A stretch of 64,000 bases of DNA, taken from assembly GCF_016135805.1 (NCBI RefSeq), contig NZ_JADWOX010000002.1, forward strand, positions 496,001 to 560,000, in the 5' to 3' direction. The notes under the pieces are model-generated. The model saw only the letters and a program-made list of their open reading frames with translations, was not told the DNA's origin and searched no databases. This stretch comes from Caulobacter hibisci (GTDB lineage: Bacteria; Pseudomonadota; Alphaproteobacteria; Caulobacterales; Caulobacteraceae). Made by a program: the position numbers and the translations under genes. Below are positions 41,892 to 51,150 of the stretch, one piece after another; position 1 is the first letter of the stretch, and each line of letters begins with the position of its first letter.

Positions 41892-44237
41892 ATGAGCAAA
41901 ATTCGCGCCCACAGCGCCGCGTTCGCCACTGGCGTTGCGCTCCTCTTCGGCTCCACCGCAATGCTCGCGCCCGCTGCGGCGTTCGCCCAGGCCCAGACCT
42001 CGGGCGTGGTGCAGCGCATCGTCGTGCAGGGCAACGAGCGGATCGAAGCGGGCACGGTGCTGTCTTATCTGCCGATCCAGGCCGGCGAGACCGTGGACCC
42101 GGCGCGCCTCGACCTGGCGCTGAAGACCCTGGCGCGCACCGACCTGTTCGCCGACGTCTCGATCGAGCTTGTCGGTGGCGACTTGGTGGTCAAGGTCGTC
42201 GAGAACCCGATCATCAACCAAGTGGTGTTCGAGGGGAATTCGGCGCTCAAGGAAGACAAGCTGAAGGACGAGGTCCAGATCCGTCCGCGCGGCATCTTCA
42301 CCCGCGCCAAGGTGCAGGCCGACGTCCAGCGCATCATCGAACTCTACCGCCGTTCGGGCCGCATCTCGGCGACCGTGACCCCCAAGGTCGTGGAACTGCC
42401 GCAGAAGCGCGTCGACCTGGTGTTCGAGATCAACGAAGGCCCCAAGAGCGGCGTCCTCGGCGTCAACTTCCTGGGCAACAAGGAATTCTCGGACGCCGAG
42501 CTGGGCGACGTCATCGTCACCAAGGAGTCGCACTGGTACAAGTTCCTGACCAGCAACGACAACTACGACCCCGACCGGATCGAGTACGACCGCGAGCAGC
42601 TGCGCAAGCACTACCGCAACCGCGGCTTCTTCGACTTCCGCGTCGTGGCCACCACGGCCGAGCTGGCCACCGACAAGAACGGCTTCGCGGTCACCTACAC
42701 GATCGATGAAGGCCCCAAGTACAAGTTCGGCAAGGTCACCGTCGAAACCGAGCTGAAGAAGCTCGACGGCAACCTGCTGGCCCAGATCCTGCCGATCAAG
42801 ACCGGCCAGATCTATGAAGACGAGCGTATCGAGCAGGCCACCGACGCCCTGACCTTCGCGGCGGGCGCGGCCGGCTTCGCCTTCGTGGACGTGCGTCCGC
42901 GCTACGTGCCCAACCGCGAGACCCAGACGGTCGACGTGGTGTTCTCGGTCCGTGAAGGCCCGCGCGTCTATGTCGATCGCATCGACATCGTCGGCAACAC
43001 CCGCACGCTCGACTACGTCCTGCGCCGCGAGATGGAAGTCGCCGAGGGCGACGCCTACAACCGCGTCCTGGTCGACCGCTCGCGCAACAACATGCGCCGC
43101 CTTGGCTTCTTCAAGGACGTGAACATCGAGGAGCTGCCCAGCAGCGCCCCGGACCGTACGGCCCTGCGGGTCAAGGTCGAGGAGCAGCCGACGGGTGAAC
43201 TGTCGTTCAGCGCCGGCTACAGCTCGGTCGACCAGCTGGTGCTGGACGTCGGCGTCACCGAGCGGAACTTCCGCGGTCGCGGCCAGAACCTGCGCGCCCG
43301 CGTCTCGGTCGGCTCGCTGCGTCAGCAGATCGACTTCGCCTTCACCGAGCCGCGCTTCCTGGGCCGCAACCTGGCCGCCGGCGTGAACCTCTATTCGTAT
43401 CGCTATGACCTCAGCGAATACGCGGCCTACGACACCAAGTCGCTGGGCGGCGGCTTCACCATGGGCTTCGGCCTGACCCAGAACACCTCGATGAGCCTGC
43501 GCTACACCCTGCGCCAGGACGAGGTCGACGTGTCCGACAGCTACTGCGGCGACAGCAGCACCAACGTCATCTGCCTGCAACGCGGTTCCTACCTGACCTC
43601 GCTGATCGGCTACGGCGTGCGCCTCGACAAGCGGAACGATCCGCTGCGTCCGACCCGCGGCTTCTTCGCCGACCTGAACCAGGACCTGGCGGGCTTCGGC
43701 GGCGACGTGAACTACCTCAAGACCGAGGCCGACGGCGGCTGGTACTGGGGCTTCAACAAGGACTTCGTCCTGAGCGCCACCGGTTCGGCCGGCTACATCG
43801 AAGGTTGGGGCGGCGACAGCGTCCGCATCAACGACCGCTTCTACAAGGGCGGTTCGACCTTCCGCGGCTTCGAGACCGCCGGTATCGGCCCGCGCGACAC
43901 CTCGACCGACAGCAGCGCCCTGGGCGCCAAGATGTACGCCATCGGCTCGCTGGAGCTGACCATCCCGACCTTCCTGCCCGAGCAGTACGGCATCAAGGCC
44001 GCCCTGTTCTCCGACTTCGGTACGGCCGGTCAGCTGGACGACGTGGATCGCCAGAACACCAAGGGCGTGTTCAACACCAACATCCGCGACAACCTGGGCC
44101 TGCGCGCCTCGGCTGGCGTCAGCATCGACTGGAAGTCGCCGATGGGTCCCATCCGGTTCGACATCAGCCAGATCCTGAAAAAGGAAGACTACGACCGGAC
44201 GGAAACCTTCCGGTTCTCCACCTCCACCCGTTTCTAA
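41892..44237 (+). CDS. bamA: Outer-membrane protein assembly factor BamA
   Basis: A 781-residue Omp85 protein that inserts beta-barrel proteins into the outer membrane. After a signal peptide (MSKIRAHSAAF...AAAFA) five POTRA domains run to about residue 410, the first starting VVQRIVVQGNERIEAGTVL. The 16-strand barrel includes the conserved VRINDRFYKGGSTFRGF loop (VRGF-type motif). The C-terminus ends in Phe (FSTSTRF), as barrel recognition requires. ATG 41892 is chosen for the signal peptide; in-frame GTG 41859 and ATG 41880 would add up to 11 residues. Confidence 0.95.
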   Translation: MSKIRAHSAAFATGVALLFGSTAMLAPAAAFAQAQTSGVVQRIVVQGNERIEAGTVLSYLPIQAGETVDPARLDLALKTLARTDLFADVSIELVGGDLVVKVVENPIINQVVFEGNSALKEDKLKDEVQIRPRGIFTRAKVQADVQRIIELYRRSGRISATVTPKVVELPQKRVDLVFEINEGPKSGVLGVNFLGNKEFSDAELGDVIVTKESHWYKFLTSNDNYDPDRIEYDREQLRKHYRNRGFFDFRVVATTAELATDKNGFAVTYTIDEGPKYKFGKVTVETELKKLDGNLLAQILPIKTGQIYEDERIEQATDALTFAAGAAGFAFVDVRPRYVPNRETQTVDVVFSVREGPRVYVDRIDIVGNTRTLDYVLRREMEVAEGDAYNRVLVDRSRNNMRRLGFFKDVNIEELPSSAPDRTALRVKVEEQPTGELSFSAGYSSVDQLVLDVGVTERNFRGRGQNLRARVSVGSLRQQIDFAFTEPRFLGRNLAAGVNLYSYRYDLSEYAAYDTKSLGGGFTMGFGLTQNTSMSLRYTLRQDEVDVSDSYCGDSSTNVICLQRGSYLTSLIGYGVRLDKRNDPLRPTRGFFADLNQDLAGFGGDVNYLKTEADGGWYWGFNKDFVLSATGSAGYIEGWGGDSVRINDRFYKGGSTFRGFETAGIGPRDTSTDSSALGAKMYAIGSLELTIPTFLPEQYGIKAALFSDFGTAGQLDDVDRQNTKGVFNTNIRDNLGLRASAGVSIDWKSPMGPIRFDISQILKKEDYDRTETFRFSTSTRF

Positions 44238-44259
44238 TCTCCACAAGGCTTCAGACAGC

Positions 44260-44934
44260 ATGTCCTCCAAGTTCTTCGTCGCGGCCGCTTCGGGCCTCGC
44301 CGCGTTCGCCGTGGCCTCGGGCGCTTTCGCGCAAGCCGCCGCTCCGCTCGCCAAGGCTCCGGCCGCCCCGGCCGCTCCGCCGATCACCCACGGCGCGCCG
44401 ATCGCCAGCCTGTGCGTGTTCTCGGCCGGCGCCGTGCGCGGCACGTCGGTCACCGGCAAGGCCCTCGACGGCCGCCTGAAGGCCCTGCAGACCACGGCCG
44501 AAGCGCCGCTGGCCGCCCGTGAAAAGGCCCTGCAGACCAAGATCGACGCCTTCAACGCCGCCGCCAAGACCCCGGCCGGCGACATCACGGCTCGCGAAAA
44601 GCAGAAGGCCGACCTGGAACTCGAGCAGAGCGCCCTGCAGCGCGACGCCGCCCAGATCCAGATGGAACTGGTCGCCACCGCCAACAACGCCCAGCAAACC
44701 TATCAAGGCGAGCTGCAGCCGGCCGTGATCGCCGCCTATCAGCAAAAGACCTGCGGCCTGCTGGTCGAGCGCAACGCCGTGGCCATCTTCAACCCGGCCA
44801 TGGATATCACCCCGCAGATCGTCAGCCTGCTGGACGCCCGTGGCAAGGCCGCGAGCTTCCAGGCCCTGGAACGCACCAAGCTGACCCCGCAGCAGGCCGC
44901 CCAACTGGCCGCCGAACTGCAGCGGAACCAATAG
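44260..44934 (+). CDS. skp: OmpH/Skp family periplasmic chaperone
   Basis: A 224-residue exported protein with a clear signal peptide ending ASGAFA near residue 24. The mature part has a long alpha-helical coiled region, rich in Ala, Gln, Lys and Glu (residues 65-150), typical of the Skp tentacles that hold unfolded barrel proteins. A conserved DITPQIVSLLD motif lies near the C-terminus. Placement 22 bp after bamA and before lpxD is the classic order. It is larger than E. coli Skp, with an Ala/Pro-rich N-terminal stretch. Confidence 0.87.
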   Translation: MSSKFFVAAASGLAAFAVASGAFAQAAAPLAKAPAAPAAPPITHGAPIASLCVFSAGAVRGTSVTGKALDGRLKALQTTAEAPLAAREKALQTKIDAFNAAAKTPAGDITAREKQKADLELEQSALQRDAAQIQMELVATANNAQQTYQGELQPAVIAAYQQKTCGLLVERNAVAIFNPAMDITPQIVSLLDARGKAASFQALERTKLTPQQAAQLAAELQRNQ

Positions 44935-44941
44935 TCGGAGC

Positions 44942-44980
44942 GCGCCCGTCCGGCTTCGCGCCGGGCGGGCGCCTTCCGTT
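44942..44980 (+). terminator. Terminator after skp
   Basis: GCGCCCGTCCGGC (44942-44954), loop TTCGC, GCCGGGCGGGCGC (44960-44972): a 13-bp stem with one G-U pair, then CTTCCGTT. It follows the skp stop by 8 bp. A TTGACTC -35-like box starts 7 bp downstream at 44987, so lpxD probably has its own promoter. Confidence 0.6.
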
Positions 44981-45066
44981 ACGGCATTGACTCGGGGCGG
45001 CTTTCAGCCGCCTACACTTCGTCCGTATCGGGCGATTCCCGGGACGGCCGTCGTCGAGAGGTTTCC

Positions 45067-46092
45067 ATGCCGGACCCCCGCTTTTTCGAGACCCTGGGTC
45101 CGGTTTCCGTGTCCGATCTGGCCCTGGCCGGCGGCGCGGAGCTGACCGACCAGGCCCTGGCCGATCTCCTGATCGCCACCGTCGCGCCGCTGGACGCCGC
45201 CGGTCCCGACTCCATTTCCTTCCTGTCGGATCCCCGCCGCGCCAAGGGCCTTTCGGCCTGCAAGGCGGGCGCGATCTTCATGAAGCCCCAGCACCGCGAG
45301 TTCGCGCCGCAAGGCTGCGCCGTGCTGCTGACCCCTCATCCGCAGGCCGCCTGGGCCGCCGCCGCCGCGCGGTTGCACAGCCCCCGCCGCCATGAGCCCG
45401 GCTCGGCCGCCATCCACCCCTCCGCCGTGCTGGAGGCGGGCGTGCGCCTGTCGCCCGGCGCGGTGATCGGCCAGGACGTCCGTATCGGCCGCAACACCGT
45501 GATCGGCCCCGGCGCCGTCATCGGTCCGGGCGTCGCCATCGGCCGTGACTGCCTGATCGGCGCCAACGCCGTGGTCGGCTTCGCCCTGATCGGCGATCGG
45601 GTCAGCCTGCACGCCGGTTCGGTGGTCGGCGAGGCCGGTTTCGGCGCGGCCGGCGGCGCCACGGGCGTCGTCGACCTGCCGCAGCTGGGCCGCGTGGTCC
45701 TGCAGGACGGCGTCACCTTGGGCGCCAACAGCTGCATCGACCGCGGCGCCTTCGACGACACAACGGTGGGCGAGAACACCAAGATCGATAATCTGGTCCA
45801 CGTGGCGCACAATGTGCAGCTGGGCCGCAACTGCGTGCTGGCGGCCTATACCGGCCTGTCGGGCACGACGGTCGTCGGAGACGGCGTCGCCTTCGGCGGC
45901 AAGGCCGGGGTCGCCGACCACTTGACGATCGGCGCCGGCGCCAGCATCGGGGCCTCGGCCTCGGTGTTCAAGGACGTGCCGGCCGGCGAGACATGGACAG
46001 GGTTTCCCGCGCGCCCCATCAAGCGATGGCTGCGGGAAACGGCATGGCTGTCGCGCAGCGCGCGCAGTCGGGGGATGAAAGACGAGGCATGA
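45067..46092 (+). CDS. lpxD: UDP-3-O-(3-hydroxyacyl)glucosamine N-acyltransferase
   Basis: A 341-residue left-handed beta-helix acyltransferase for the third lipid A step. An N-terminal uridine-binding domain ([17 protein letters not shown], then [14 protein letters not shown]) precedes hexapeptide repeats from about residue 115. The catalytic His lies in [12 protein letters not shown] near residue 245. The family C-terminus ([13 protein letters not shown]) is present. The stop overlaps the fabZ start (ATGA). Confidence 0.95.
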   Translation: MPDPRFFETLGPVSVSDLALAGGAELTDQALADLLIATVAPLDAAGPDSISFLSDPRRAKGLSACKAGAIFMKPQHREFAPQGCAVLLTPHPQAAWAAAAARLHSPRRHEPGSAAIHPSAVLEAGVRLSPGAVIGQDVRIGRNTVIGPGAVIGPGVAIGRDCLIGANAVVGFALIGDRVSLHAGSVVGEAGFGAAGGATGVVDLPQLGRVVLQDGVTLGANSCIDRGAFDDTTVGENTKIDNLVHVAHNVQLGRNCVLAAYTGLSGTTVVGDGVAFGGKAGVADHLTIGAGASIGASASVFKDVPAGETWTGFPARPIKRWLRETAWLSRSARSRGMKDEA

Positions 46093-46565
46093 GCCAGACC
46101 GAAACCGCTGCCCCGCAGACCGACATCGACATCGCCGAGATCCTCGCCCGGATCCCGCACCGCTATCCGTTCCTGCTGGTGGATCGCGCGGAGGCCTATG
46201 TCCCGCACCAGTCGATCGTCGGCATCAAGTGCGTGACCGTCAACGAGCCCTTCTTCCAGGGCCACTTCCCGGGCAATCCGGTGATGCCCGGCGTGCTGAT
46301 CATCGAAGCCCTGGCCCAGACGGGCGCGGTGCTGATGAGCAAGTCGCTGGAAGTCGACACCGAAGGCAAGACGATCTTCTTCATGTCGGTCGACAACGCC
46401 CGCTTCCGCAACCCCGTGCGCCCGGGCGACGTCCTGCGCATGGAGGTCGAGGTGGTGCGTGCGCGCTCGACCATCTTCAAGTTCAAGGGCGTGGCCAAGA
46501 TCGGCGACAAGGTCGCCGCCGAGGTCGAGTTCGCCGCCATGGTCGTGGAGACCCCGACGAAATGA
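46089..46565 (+). CDS. fabZ: 3-hydroxyacyl-[acyl-carrier-protein] dehydratase FabZ
   Basis: A 158-residue hot-dog-fold dehydratase of fatty-acid elongation. The active-site helix motif [20 protein letters not shown] contains the catalytic His and is followed by the Glu in the same helix. The N-terminal [12 protein letters not shown] patch is also diagnostic. Placement between lpxD and lpxA links hydroxyacyl-ACP supply for lipid A with fatty-acid synthesis. It has ATGA overlaps on both sides. The longer frame upstream lies inside lpxD and is not used. Confidence 0.96.
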   Translation: MSQTETAAPQTDIDIAEILARIPHRYPFLLVDRAEAYVPHQSIVGIKCVTVNEPFFQGHFPGNPVMPGVLIIEALAQTGAVLMSKSLEVDTEGKTIFFMSVDNARFRNPVRPGDVLRMEVEVVRARSTIFKFKGVAKIGDKVAAEVEFAAMVVETPTK

Positions 46566-47356
46566 CCAAGATCCATCCGTCCGCCATCGTCGACGCCGCT
46601 GCCAAGCTGGCTGACGACGTCGAAATCGGGCCGTTCTGCATCGTCGGCCCCGACGTGACCCTGGGCGCGCGGGTGCGCCTGCTGTCGCACGTGGTGGTCG
46701 ATGGCGTCACCACCATCGGCGAGGACACCGTCGTCCACGCCTTCTCGGCCCTGGGCGGTCCGCCTCAGCACCTGGGCTACAAGGGCGAGCGCACCCAGCT
46801 GCTCATCGGTCCGCGCAACGTCATCCGCGAGCAGGTGACGATGAACACCGGCACGGCCTCGGGCCGTGGCGTGACCACGGTCGGCGCCGACGGCTTCTTC
46901 ATGGCCGAGGCCCACGTGGCCCACGACTGCACGGTCGGTGACAACGTCGTGCTGGCCAAGGGCGCGACCCTGGGCGGCCATGTCGACGTCGGCAACTTCG
47001 TGTTCGTCGGCGGCTTGGCGGCCATCCACCAGTTCTCGCGCGTCGGCCGCTACAGCTTCATCGGCGGTCTGGCCGCCGTGACCAAGGACGTCATCCCCTA
47101 CGGTTCGGTGTGGGGCAACCACGCCCACCTCGAGGGGCTGAACCTGGTCGGTCTCAAGCGCCGGGGCTTCTCGCGCGAGGCGATCAACGCCCTGCGCTCG
47201 GCCTACCGCATGATGTTCGCCGACGAAGGCACCTTCCAGGAGCGCCTGGACGACGCGGCCGAGACCTACGCCGCCATTCCCGAGGTGATGGAAATCATCG
47301 CCTTCATCCGCGCCGACGGCAACCGGCCGCTCTGCCTGCCCGAGCGCGAGGTCTAG
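46562..47356 (+). CDS. lpxA: UDP-N-acetylglucosamine acyltransferase
   Basis: A 264-residue hexapeptide-repeat enzyme catalysing the first lipid A step. It starts [20 protein letters not shown]. The catalytic His is in [14 protein letters not shown], and [13 protein letters not shown] is the substrate loop. The C-terminal helical domain begins [17 protein letters not shown]. Length is the family standard. ATGA overlap with fabZ, and 3 bp to lpxI. Confidence 0.96.
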   Translation: MTKIHPSAIVDAAAKLADDVEIGPFCIVGPDVTLGARVRLLSHVVVDGVTTIGEDTVVHAFSALGGPPQHLGYKGERTQLLIGPRNVIREQVTMNTGTASGRGVTTVGADGFFMAEAHVAHDCTVGDNVVLAKGATLGGHVDVGNFVFVGGLAAIHQFSRVGRYSFIGGLAAVTKDVIPYGSVWGNHAHLEGLNLVGLKRRGFSREAINALRSAYRMMFADEGTFQERLDDAAETYAAIPEVMEIIAFIRADGNRPLCLPEREV

Positions 47357-47359
47357 GCC

Positions 47360-48193
47360 TTGCGCAAGCTCGGACTGATCGCCGGCGGCGGGGCCCTGCC
47401 GATCGAACTGGCCGCCCACTGCGAGCGGGCCGACCGTCCGTTCGCGGTCATGCGCCTGAAGGGCTTCGCCGACACCAGCCTGGAGCAGTACGCGGGCATC
47501 GAGGTCGGCCTGGCCGAGTTCGGCAAGGCCTTCAAGGCGCTGAAGGACGAGGGCTGCGAGGCCGTCTGCTTCGCGGGCACCGTCGATCGTCCCGACTTCT
47601 CGGCCCTGATCCCGGATTTCCGGGGCGTGAAGGTGCTGCCGGGCCTGATCAAGGCCGCGCGCGAGGGCGACGACGCGTTGCTGCGCCGCGTGCTGACCGA
47701 GTTCGAGAAGGAAGGCTTCGTCGTCGAGGGCGCCCACGAGGTACGCGGCGAGATGACCCTGCCGATCGGTCCGCTGGGCCGTCATGCGCCGCTCGAAGCC
47801 CATGGCCTCGATATCGACCGCGCCCTGACCGTCGCCCGCGCCATCGGCGCGCTCGACGTGGGGCAGGGGGCCGTGGTCTGCGATGGCCTGGTCCTGGCCG
47901 TGGAGGCCCAGGAGGGCACCGACGCCATGCTCCGCCGCGTGGCCGACCTGCCGCAGGCGATCCGCGGCCGTCCCGAGGCCCCCAAGGGCGTCCTGGCCAA
48001 GGCCCCCAAGCCGATCCAGGAGACCAAGGTCGACCTGCCCACCATCGGCGTCGCCACCATCCAGCGCGCCGCGCGCGCCGGCCTGGCCGGCGTGGTCGGC
48101 GAGACCGGCCGCCTGCTGATCGTCGACCGCGACCAGGTCATCGCCTGCGCCGACGACCTGGGCCTCTTCGTCTACGGCGTCGAGCCGCGCTGA
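47360..48193 (+). CDS. lpxI: UDP-2,3-diacylglucosamine pyrophosphatase LpxI
   Basis: A 277-residue enzyme that splits UDP-2,3-diacylglucosamine to lipid X and UMP, replacing LpxH. Family marks are the N-terminal LGLIAGGGALPIELA and the C-terminal VDLPTIGVATIQRAARAGL, formerly DUF1009. The Caulobacter protein is the studied prototype of this family. The start is TTG 47360, a rare codon, chosen because the protein begins exactly with the conserved strand. The stop overlaps lpxB by one base beyond TGATG. Confidence 0.94.
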   Translation: MRKLGLIAGGGALPIELAAHCERADRPFAVMRLKGFADTSLEQYAGIEVGLAEFGKAFKALKDEGCEAVCFAGTVDRPDFSALIPDFRGVKVLPGLIKAAREGDDALLRRVLTEFEKEGFVVEGAHEVRGEMTLPIGPLGRHAPLEAHGLDIDRALTVARAIGALDVGQGAVVCDGLVLAVEAQEGTDAMLRRVADLPQAIRGRPEAPKGVLAKAPKPIQETKVDLPTIGVATIQRAARAGLAGVVGETGRLLIVDRDQVIACADDLGLFVYGVEPR

Positions 48194-49392
48194 TGGCCCC
48201 CCAGACGCCCGGCGAGCAGCCTCTGACGGTCATGCTGGTGGCCGCCGAGGCCTCGGGCGACAATCTCGGCGCGGGCTTGGCGCGGGTCCTGCGCGCACGC
48301 CTAGGCGACCAGGTGCGCTTCGTCGGCATCGGCGGCGCCCACATGGCGGCCGAGGGCATCCAGAGCCCCTTCGACATCGCCCAGCTGTCGATCCTGGGCC
48401 TGTCGGAGGGCCTAAAGGCCTATCCGCGCGTCCTGCGCCGCCTCAAGGACGTCGAGGCCCTGGCGGCTCGCGAAAAGCCGGACGTGGCGGTGCTGATCGA
48501 CTCCTGGGGCTTCAACATCCGCCTGGCCAAGCGCCTGCGGGCGCTGGATCCGGCCATGGCGCTGGTCAAGTACGTCGCCCCGCAGGTCTGGGCCACGCGC
48601 CCGGGGCGGGCCGCGATCCTGGCCAAGGCCGTCGACCTGCTGCTGGCCACCCAGCCGATGGACAAGCCGTTCTTCGACGCCGCCGGCCTGCCCAACGTCT
48701 TCGTCGGCAATCCGGCCCTGGCCCGCGATTTCAGCCGCGCCGACGCCGCCCGGGCGCGCGCCGCCATCGGCGCGGGACCTGACGAGCCGATCCTGGCCGT
48801 CCTGCCCGGCAGTCGGCCGTCCGAGATCGAGCGGGTGCTGCCGGCCTTCGAGGACGCCGTGCGCCTGCTGAAAGCCGAGCGCCCCGGCTTGCACGTCGTC
48901 GTCCCGGCCGCCTCGACCGTCGCCGCCGCCGTCAAGGCCCGCGTCGCCGGCTGGCCGTTCCGCGCTCACGTCATCGAGGACGACCAGGCCAAGGACGACG
49001 CCATGAAGGCCGCCACTGTGGCCCTGGCCTGTTCGGGCACGGTGACCATCGAGCTGGCCCTGGCCGGCGCGCCCATGGTCGTCGGCTACAAGATCGGCGC
49101 GTTGTCCTACGCCATCCTCAAGCGGTTGATGACGCCGCGCTGGGTGACCCTGTTCAATATCGCCGCCGACCGCGAGGTGGCCCCCGAACTGCTGCAGCAC
49201 GACTGCACCGGCGAGCGCCTGGCCGCCGAACTGGCCAAGCGTCTCGACGACCCGGCCCTGCGCCAGCGCCAGGTCGCCGAGCAGTACGCCGCCCTCGACC
49301 GCCTGGGTCGGGGCCTGCCCGATCCGGCCGAGGCCGCCGCCCAGGCGTTGCTGGAGTTCCTGGCGACGCGCCGGGTGGTCCAGCGGGCTTAA
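48193..49392 (+). CDS. lpxB: Lipid-A-disaccharide synthase
   Basis: A 399-residue GT19 glycosyltransferase that condenses lipid X with UDP-diacylglucosamine. Diagnostic segments are VAAEASGDNLGAGL at the N-terminus, VKYVAPQVWATRPGRA near residue 130, AVLPGSRPSEIERVLP near 200 and ACSGTVTIELALAGAPMVVGYK near 280. ATG 48193 lies in the lpxI stop. It is the last gene of the lipid A operon. Confidence 0.95.
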   Translation: MAPQTPGEQPLTVMLVAAEASGDNLGAGLARVLRARLGDQVRFVGIGGAHMAAEGIQSPFDIAQLSILGLSEGLKAYPRVLRRLKDVEALAAREKPDVAVLIDSWGFNIRLAKRLRALDPAMALVKYVAPQVWATRPGRAAILAKAVDLLLATQPMDKPFFDAAGLPNVFVGNPALARDFSRADAARARAAIGAGPDEPILAVLPGSRPSEIERVLPAFEDAVRLLKAERPGLHVVVPAASTVAAAVKARVAGWPFRAHVIEDDQAKDDAMKAATVALACSGTVTIELALAGAPMVVGYKIGALSYAILKRLMTPRWVTLFNIAADREVAPELLQHDCTGERLAAELAKRLDDPALRQRQVAEQYAALDRLGRGLPDPAEAAAQALLEFLATRRVVQRA

Positions 49393-49403
49393 CAAGCCCT
49401 TTA
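49389..49403 (+). promoter_or_regulatory. CtrA box-like site upstream of the FliK-like gene
   Basis: TTAA-CAAGCCC-TTTA at 49389-49403 matches the CtrA half-site pair TTAA-N7-TTAA with one mismatch. It starts in the lpxB stop codon, about 47-61 nt before the GTG of a flagellar-type gene. The same bases also form a weak GGGCTT/AAGCCC hairpin, so a terminator reading cannot be excluded. Confidence 0.35.
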
Positions 49404-49449
49404 CGCCTGTGGATTAATCTGGCGTCCACCTTTCGCGCTCTGCGCGACC

Positions 49450-51150
49450 GTGGAGCCCGCCGTGTCGGTCCAATCGCTCGGAACCGTCGTCCCGACCCTC
49501 GCCGCGGTGCAGCCGACGGTGACGGTCGCGCCCGCCGGTCTGCAAGGCGGCCAGACCGGGCAGCCGGGCCTGCCGTCGGCGGCCTTGCTGGCCCAGCAGG
49601 TGATCGCCGAAACCACCGACGCCCTGGGTCGCATGGCCGGCGAGGCGAGCGCCCAGCCGGCGGCCGAGACCCCCGACACCGTCGACAGCCTGCTGAGGGG
49701 CGGGGCCACGGGCCAGGCGCGCGAAATCCTGCTTTCCAGCCCCTCCGTCCAGGCCAAGGCGGTGTCCGACCTCGTCGGCCGAGCCGCCCCGGCCCAGGGC
49801 GGCATGGCCCCGCTGCTGGCCGACCTCGAACGCGTCTCCCAGCTGCCCGACGCGCCGTCCGTGGTGCGCCAGGCCGCCGCCAACATGCTGGCCCTGCGCT
49901 CGCCGATCGACGGCGCGGTGACGGCCGGCGAGATCCGCCAGGCCTTCGGCCGCTCGGGTCTGTTCATGGAGCAGCGCCTGGCCGAGGAACCCGCGCCCGG
50001 CGCCGCGCCCCTGGCCGCCAAGGACCTCAAGGCCGCCATGCTGGTGTTGCGCGCCGCCGTCGCCAGCTGGAGCGCCCAGACAGGACCGGCTGGGCCGTCC
50101 AGCGCGCCGTCCGCGCCATCCCCATTACCATCCCAGGCGTCGAGCGCCGCGCCCGCCTTGCCGCCGCCGACGACGCCCCAGGCCTCTACCGCGCCGGCCC
50201 AGGCCTCCGCGACGTTGGCAGCGCCCATTCCGCCGGAAGACGGCGCGCCGGCGACCGTTGCGACCTCGACCGTCCCGTCGTCGCCATCCCCGCAGCCCGC
50301 CGAAGCCGTAGAGGCTGACGCGCCGCCCGCCGCCCCGCTGGCTCCGGCGCTCCCCGAAGACGCCGACAGCTCGCCGTTGGCCCGGTTCCTGGCCGCCGTC
50401 GCGCCGCGTCCGACCCCGCAGCAGCCGGTCCAACCCGCCGCCGCCCTGTTCGTCATGGCCCAGGAGGCGGCAGGCGGCTTCGACGCCCCGACCGCCCCGC
50501 GCCAGTTCCTGACGCCGGCCCCGACGGCTCAGCCGCAGGGCAAGGGCCCGCCGCCGCCGTTCGCCGGCGGCCCCGTCGTGGCTCAAGCCGCCACGGCCTC
50601 GACCCTGGCCCAGAACGCCGCGCCGGCCGTGGTCGCGCAGCAGCTTTCCAAGGGCGTCGACGCGGCCCTGGCGCGGCAGGAACTGCTGCAGGCCGCCTCT
50701 TTGCCCGACCGCGCCGACGCCGCGCGTCTCGCCACGCTTTCCGCCGAGGGTCGTCCCGTCGAGGACAAGACCGGCCCGCGCTGGGTGTTCGATGTGCCTT
50801 TCGCCACGCCCCAGGGCTCAGCCGTGGCCCAGTTCGAGATCAGCCGCGACGCCGGAGGCGGGGGCGCCGCCGGCGGCTCGGCTGAAGCCCGCACCTGGAA
50901 GGTGCGCTTCTCGCTCGACGTCGAGCCCATGGGCCGCATCGACGCCCAGCTGGCCCTGACCGGCGAGCGGGCCCGCGTGTCGCTGTGGGCCGAGCGCCCC
51001 GACTCCATGGCCCGTCTGCGCGGCGGCAAGGAGATACTGAACGCGGCCCTGCGCGAGGCGGCGCTCGAGCCCGAAGTGGCCTTCCACGCCAATCCCGCCC
51101 CTGCCGCCGCCCCGCCGGCCCCCGGCCGCTTCGTGGACCGCGCCACATGA
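49450..51150 (+). CDS. FliK-like flagellar hook-length control family protein
   Basis: A 566-residue protein of very low complexity: the first 430 residues are rich in Ala, Pro, Gln and Ser. The C-terminal domain, from about 435 (EDKTGPRWVFDVPFATPQGS), resembles the FliK Flg_hook domain, with RTWKVRFSLDVEPMGRIDAQLAL and VSLWAERPDSMARLRGGKE. Secreted ruler proteins of the FliK type have just this layout. The start is GTG 49450; GTG 49462 is an alternative. It overlaps the FlhB-tail gene by 4 nt. Whether it is the real hook-length ruler or a YlqG-like paralogue is open. Confidence 0.7.
   Translation: MEPAVSVQSLGTVVPTLAAVQPTVTVAPAGLQGGQTGQPGLPSAALLAQQVIAETTDALGRMAGEASAQPAAETPDTVDSLLRGGATGQAREILLSSPSVQAKAVSDLVGRAAPAQGGMAPLLADLERVSQLPDAPSVVRQAAANMLALRSPIDGAVTAGEIRQAFGRSGLFMEQRLAEEPAPGAAPLAAKDLKAAMLVLRAAVASWSAQTGPAGPSSAPSAPSPLPSQASSAAPALPPPTTPQASTAPAQASATLAAPIPPEDGAPATVATSTVPSSPSPQPAEAVEADAPPAAPLAPALPEDADSSPLARFLAAVAPRPTPQQPVQPAAALFVMAQEAAGGFDAPTAPRQFLTPAPTAQPQGKGPPPPFAGGPVVAQAATASTLAQNAAPAVVAQQLSKGVDAALARQELLQAASLPDRADAARLATLSAEGRPVEDKTGPRWVFDVPFATPQGSAVAQFEISRDAGGGGAAGGSAEARTWKVRFSLDVEPMGRIDAQLALTGERARVSLWAERPDSMARLRGGKEILNAALREAALEPEVAFHANPAPAAAPPAPGRFVDRAT

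Noticed and set aside
41823..44687. 954-codon minus-strand frame opposite bamA/skp
   Set aside because: Antisense shadow; the plus strand has a signal peptide, POTRA repeats and a C-terminal Phe.
49385..49402. GGGCTT/AAGCCC hairpin with TTT after lpxB as a rho-independent terminator
   Set aside because: Only 6 bp with a 3-nt loop and three T residues; too weak to call, and the same bases fit a CtrA box better.
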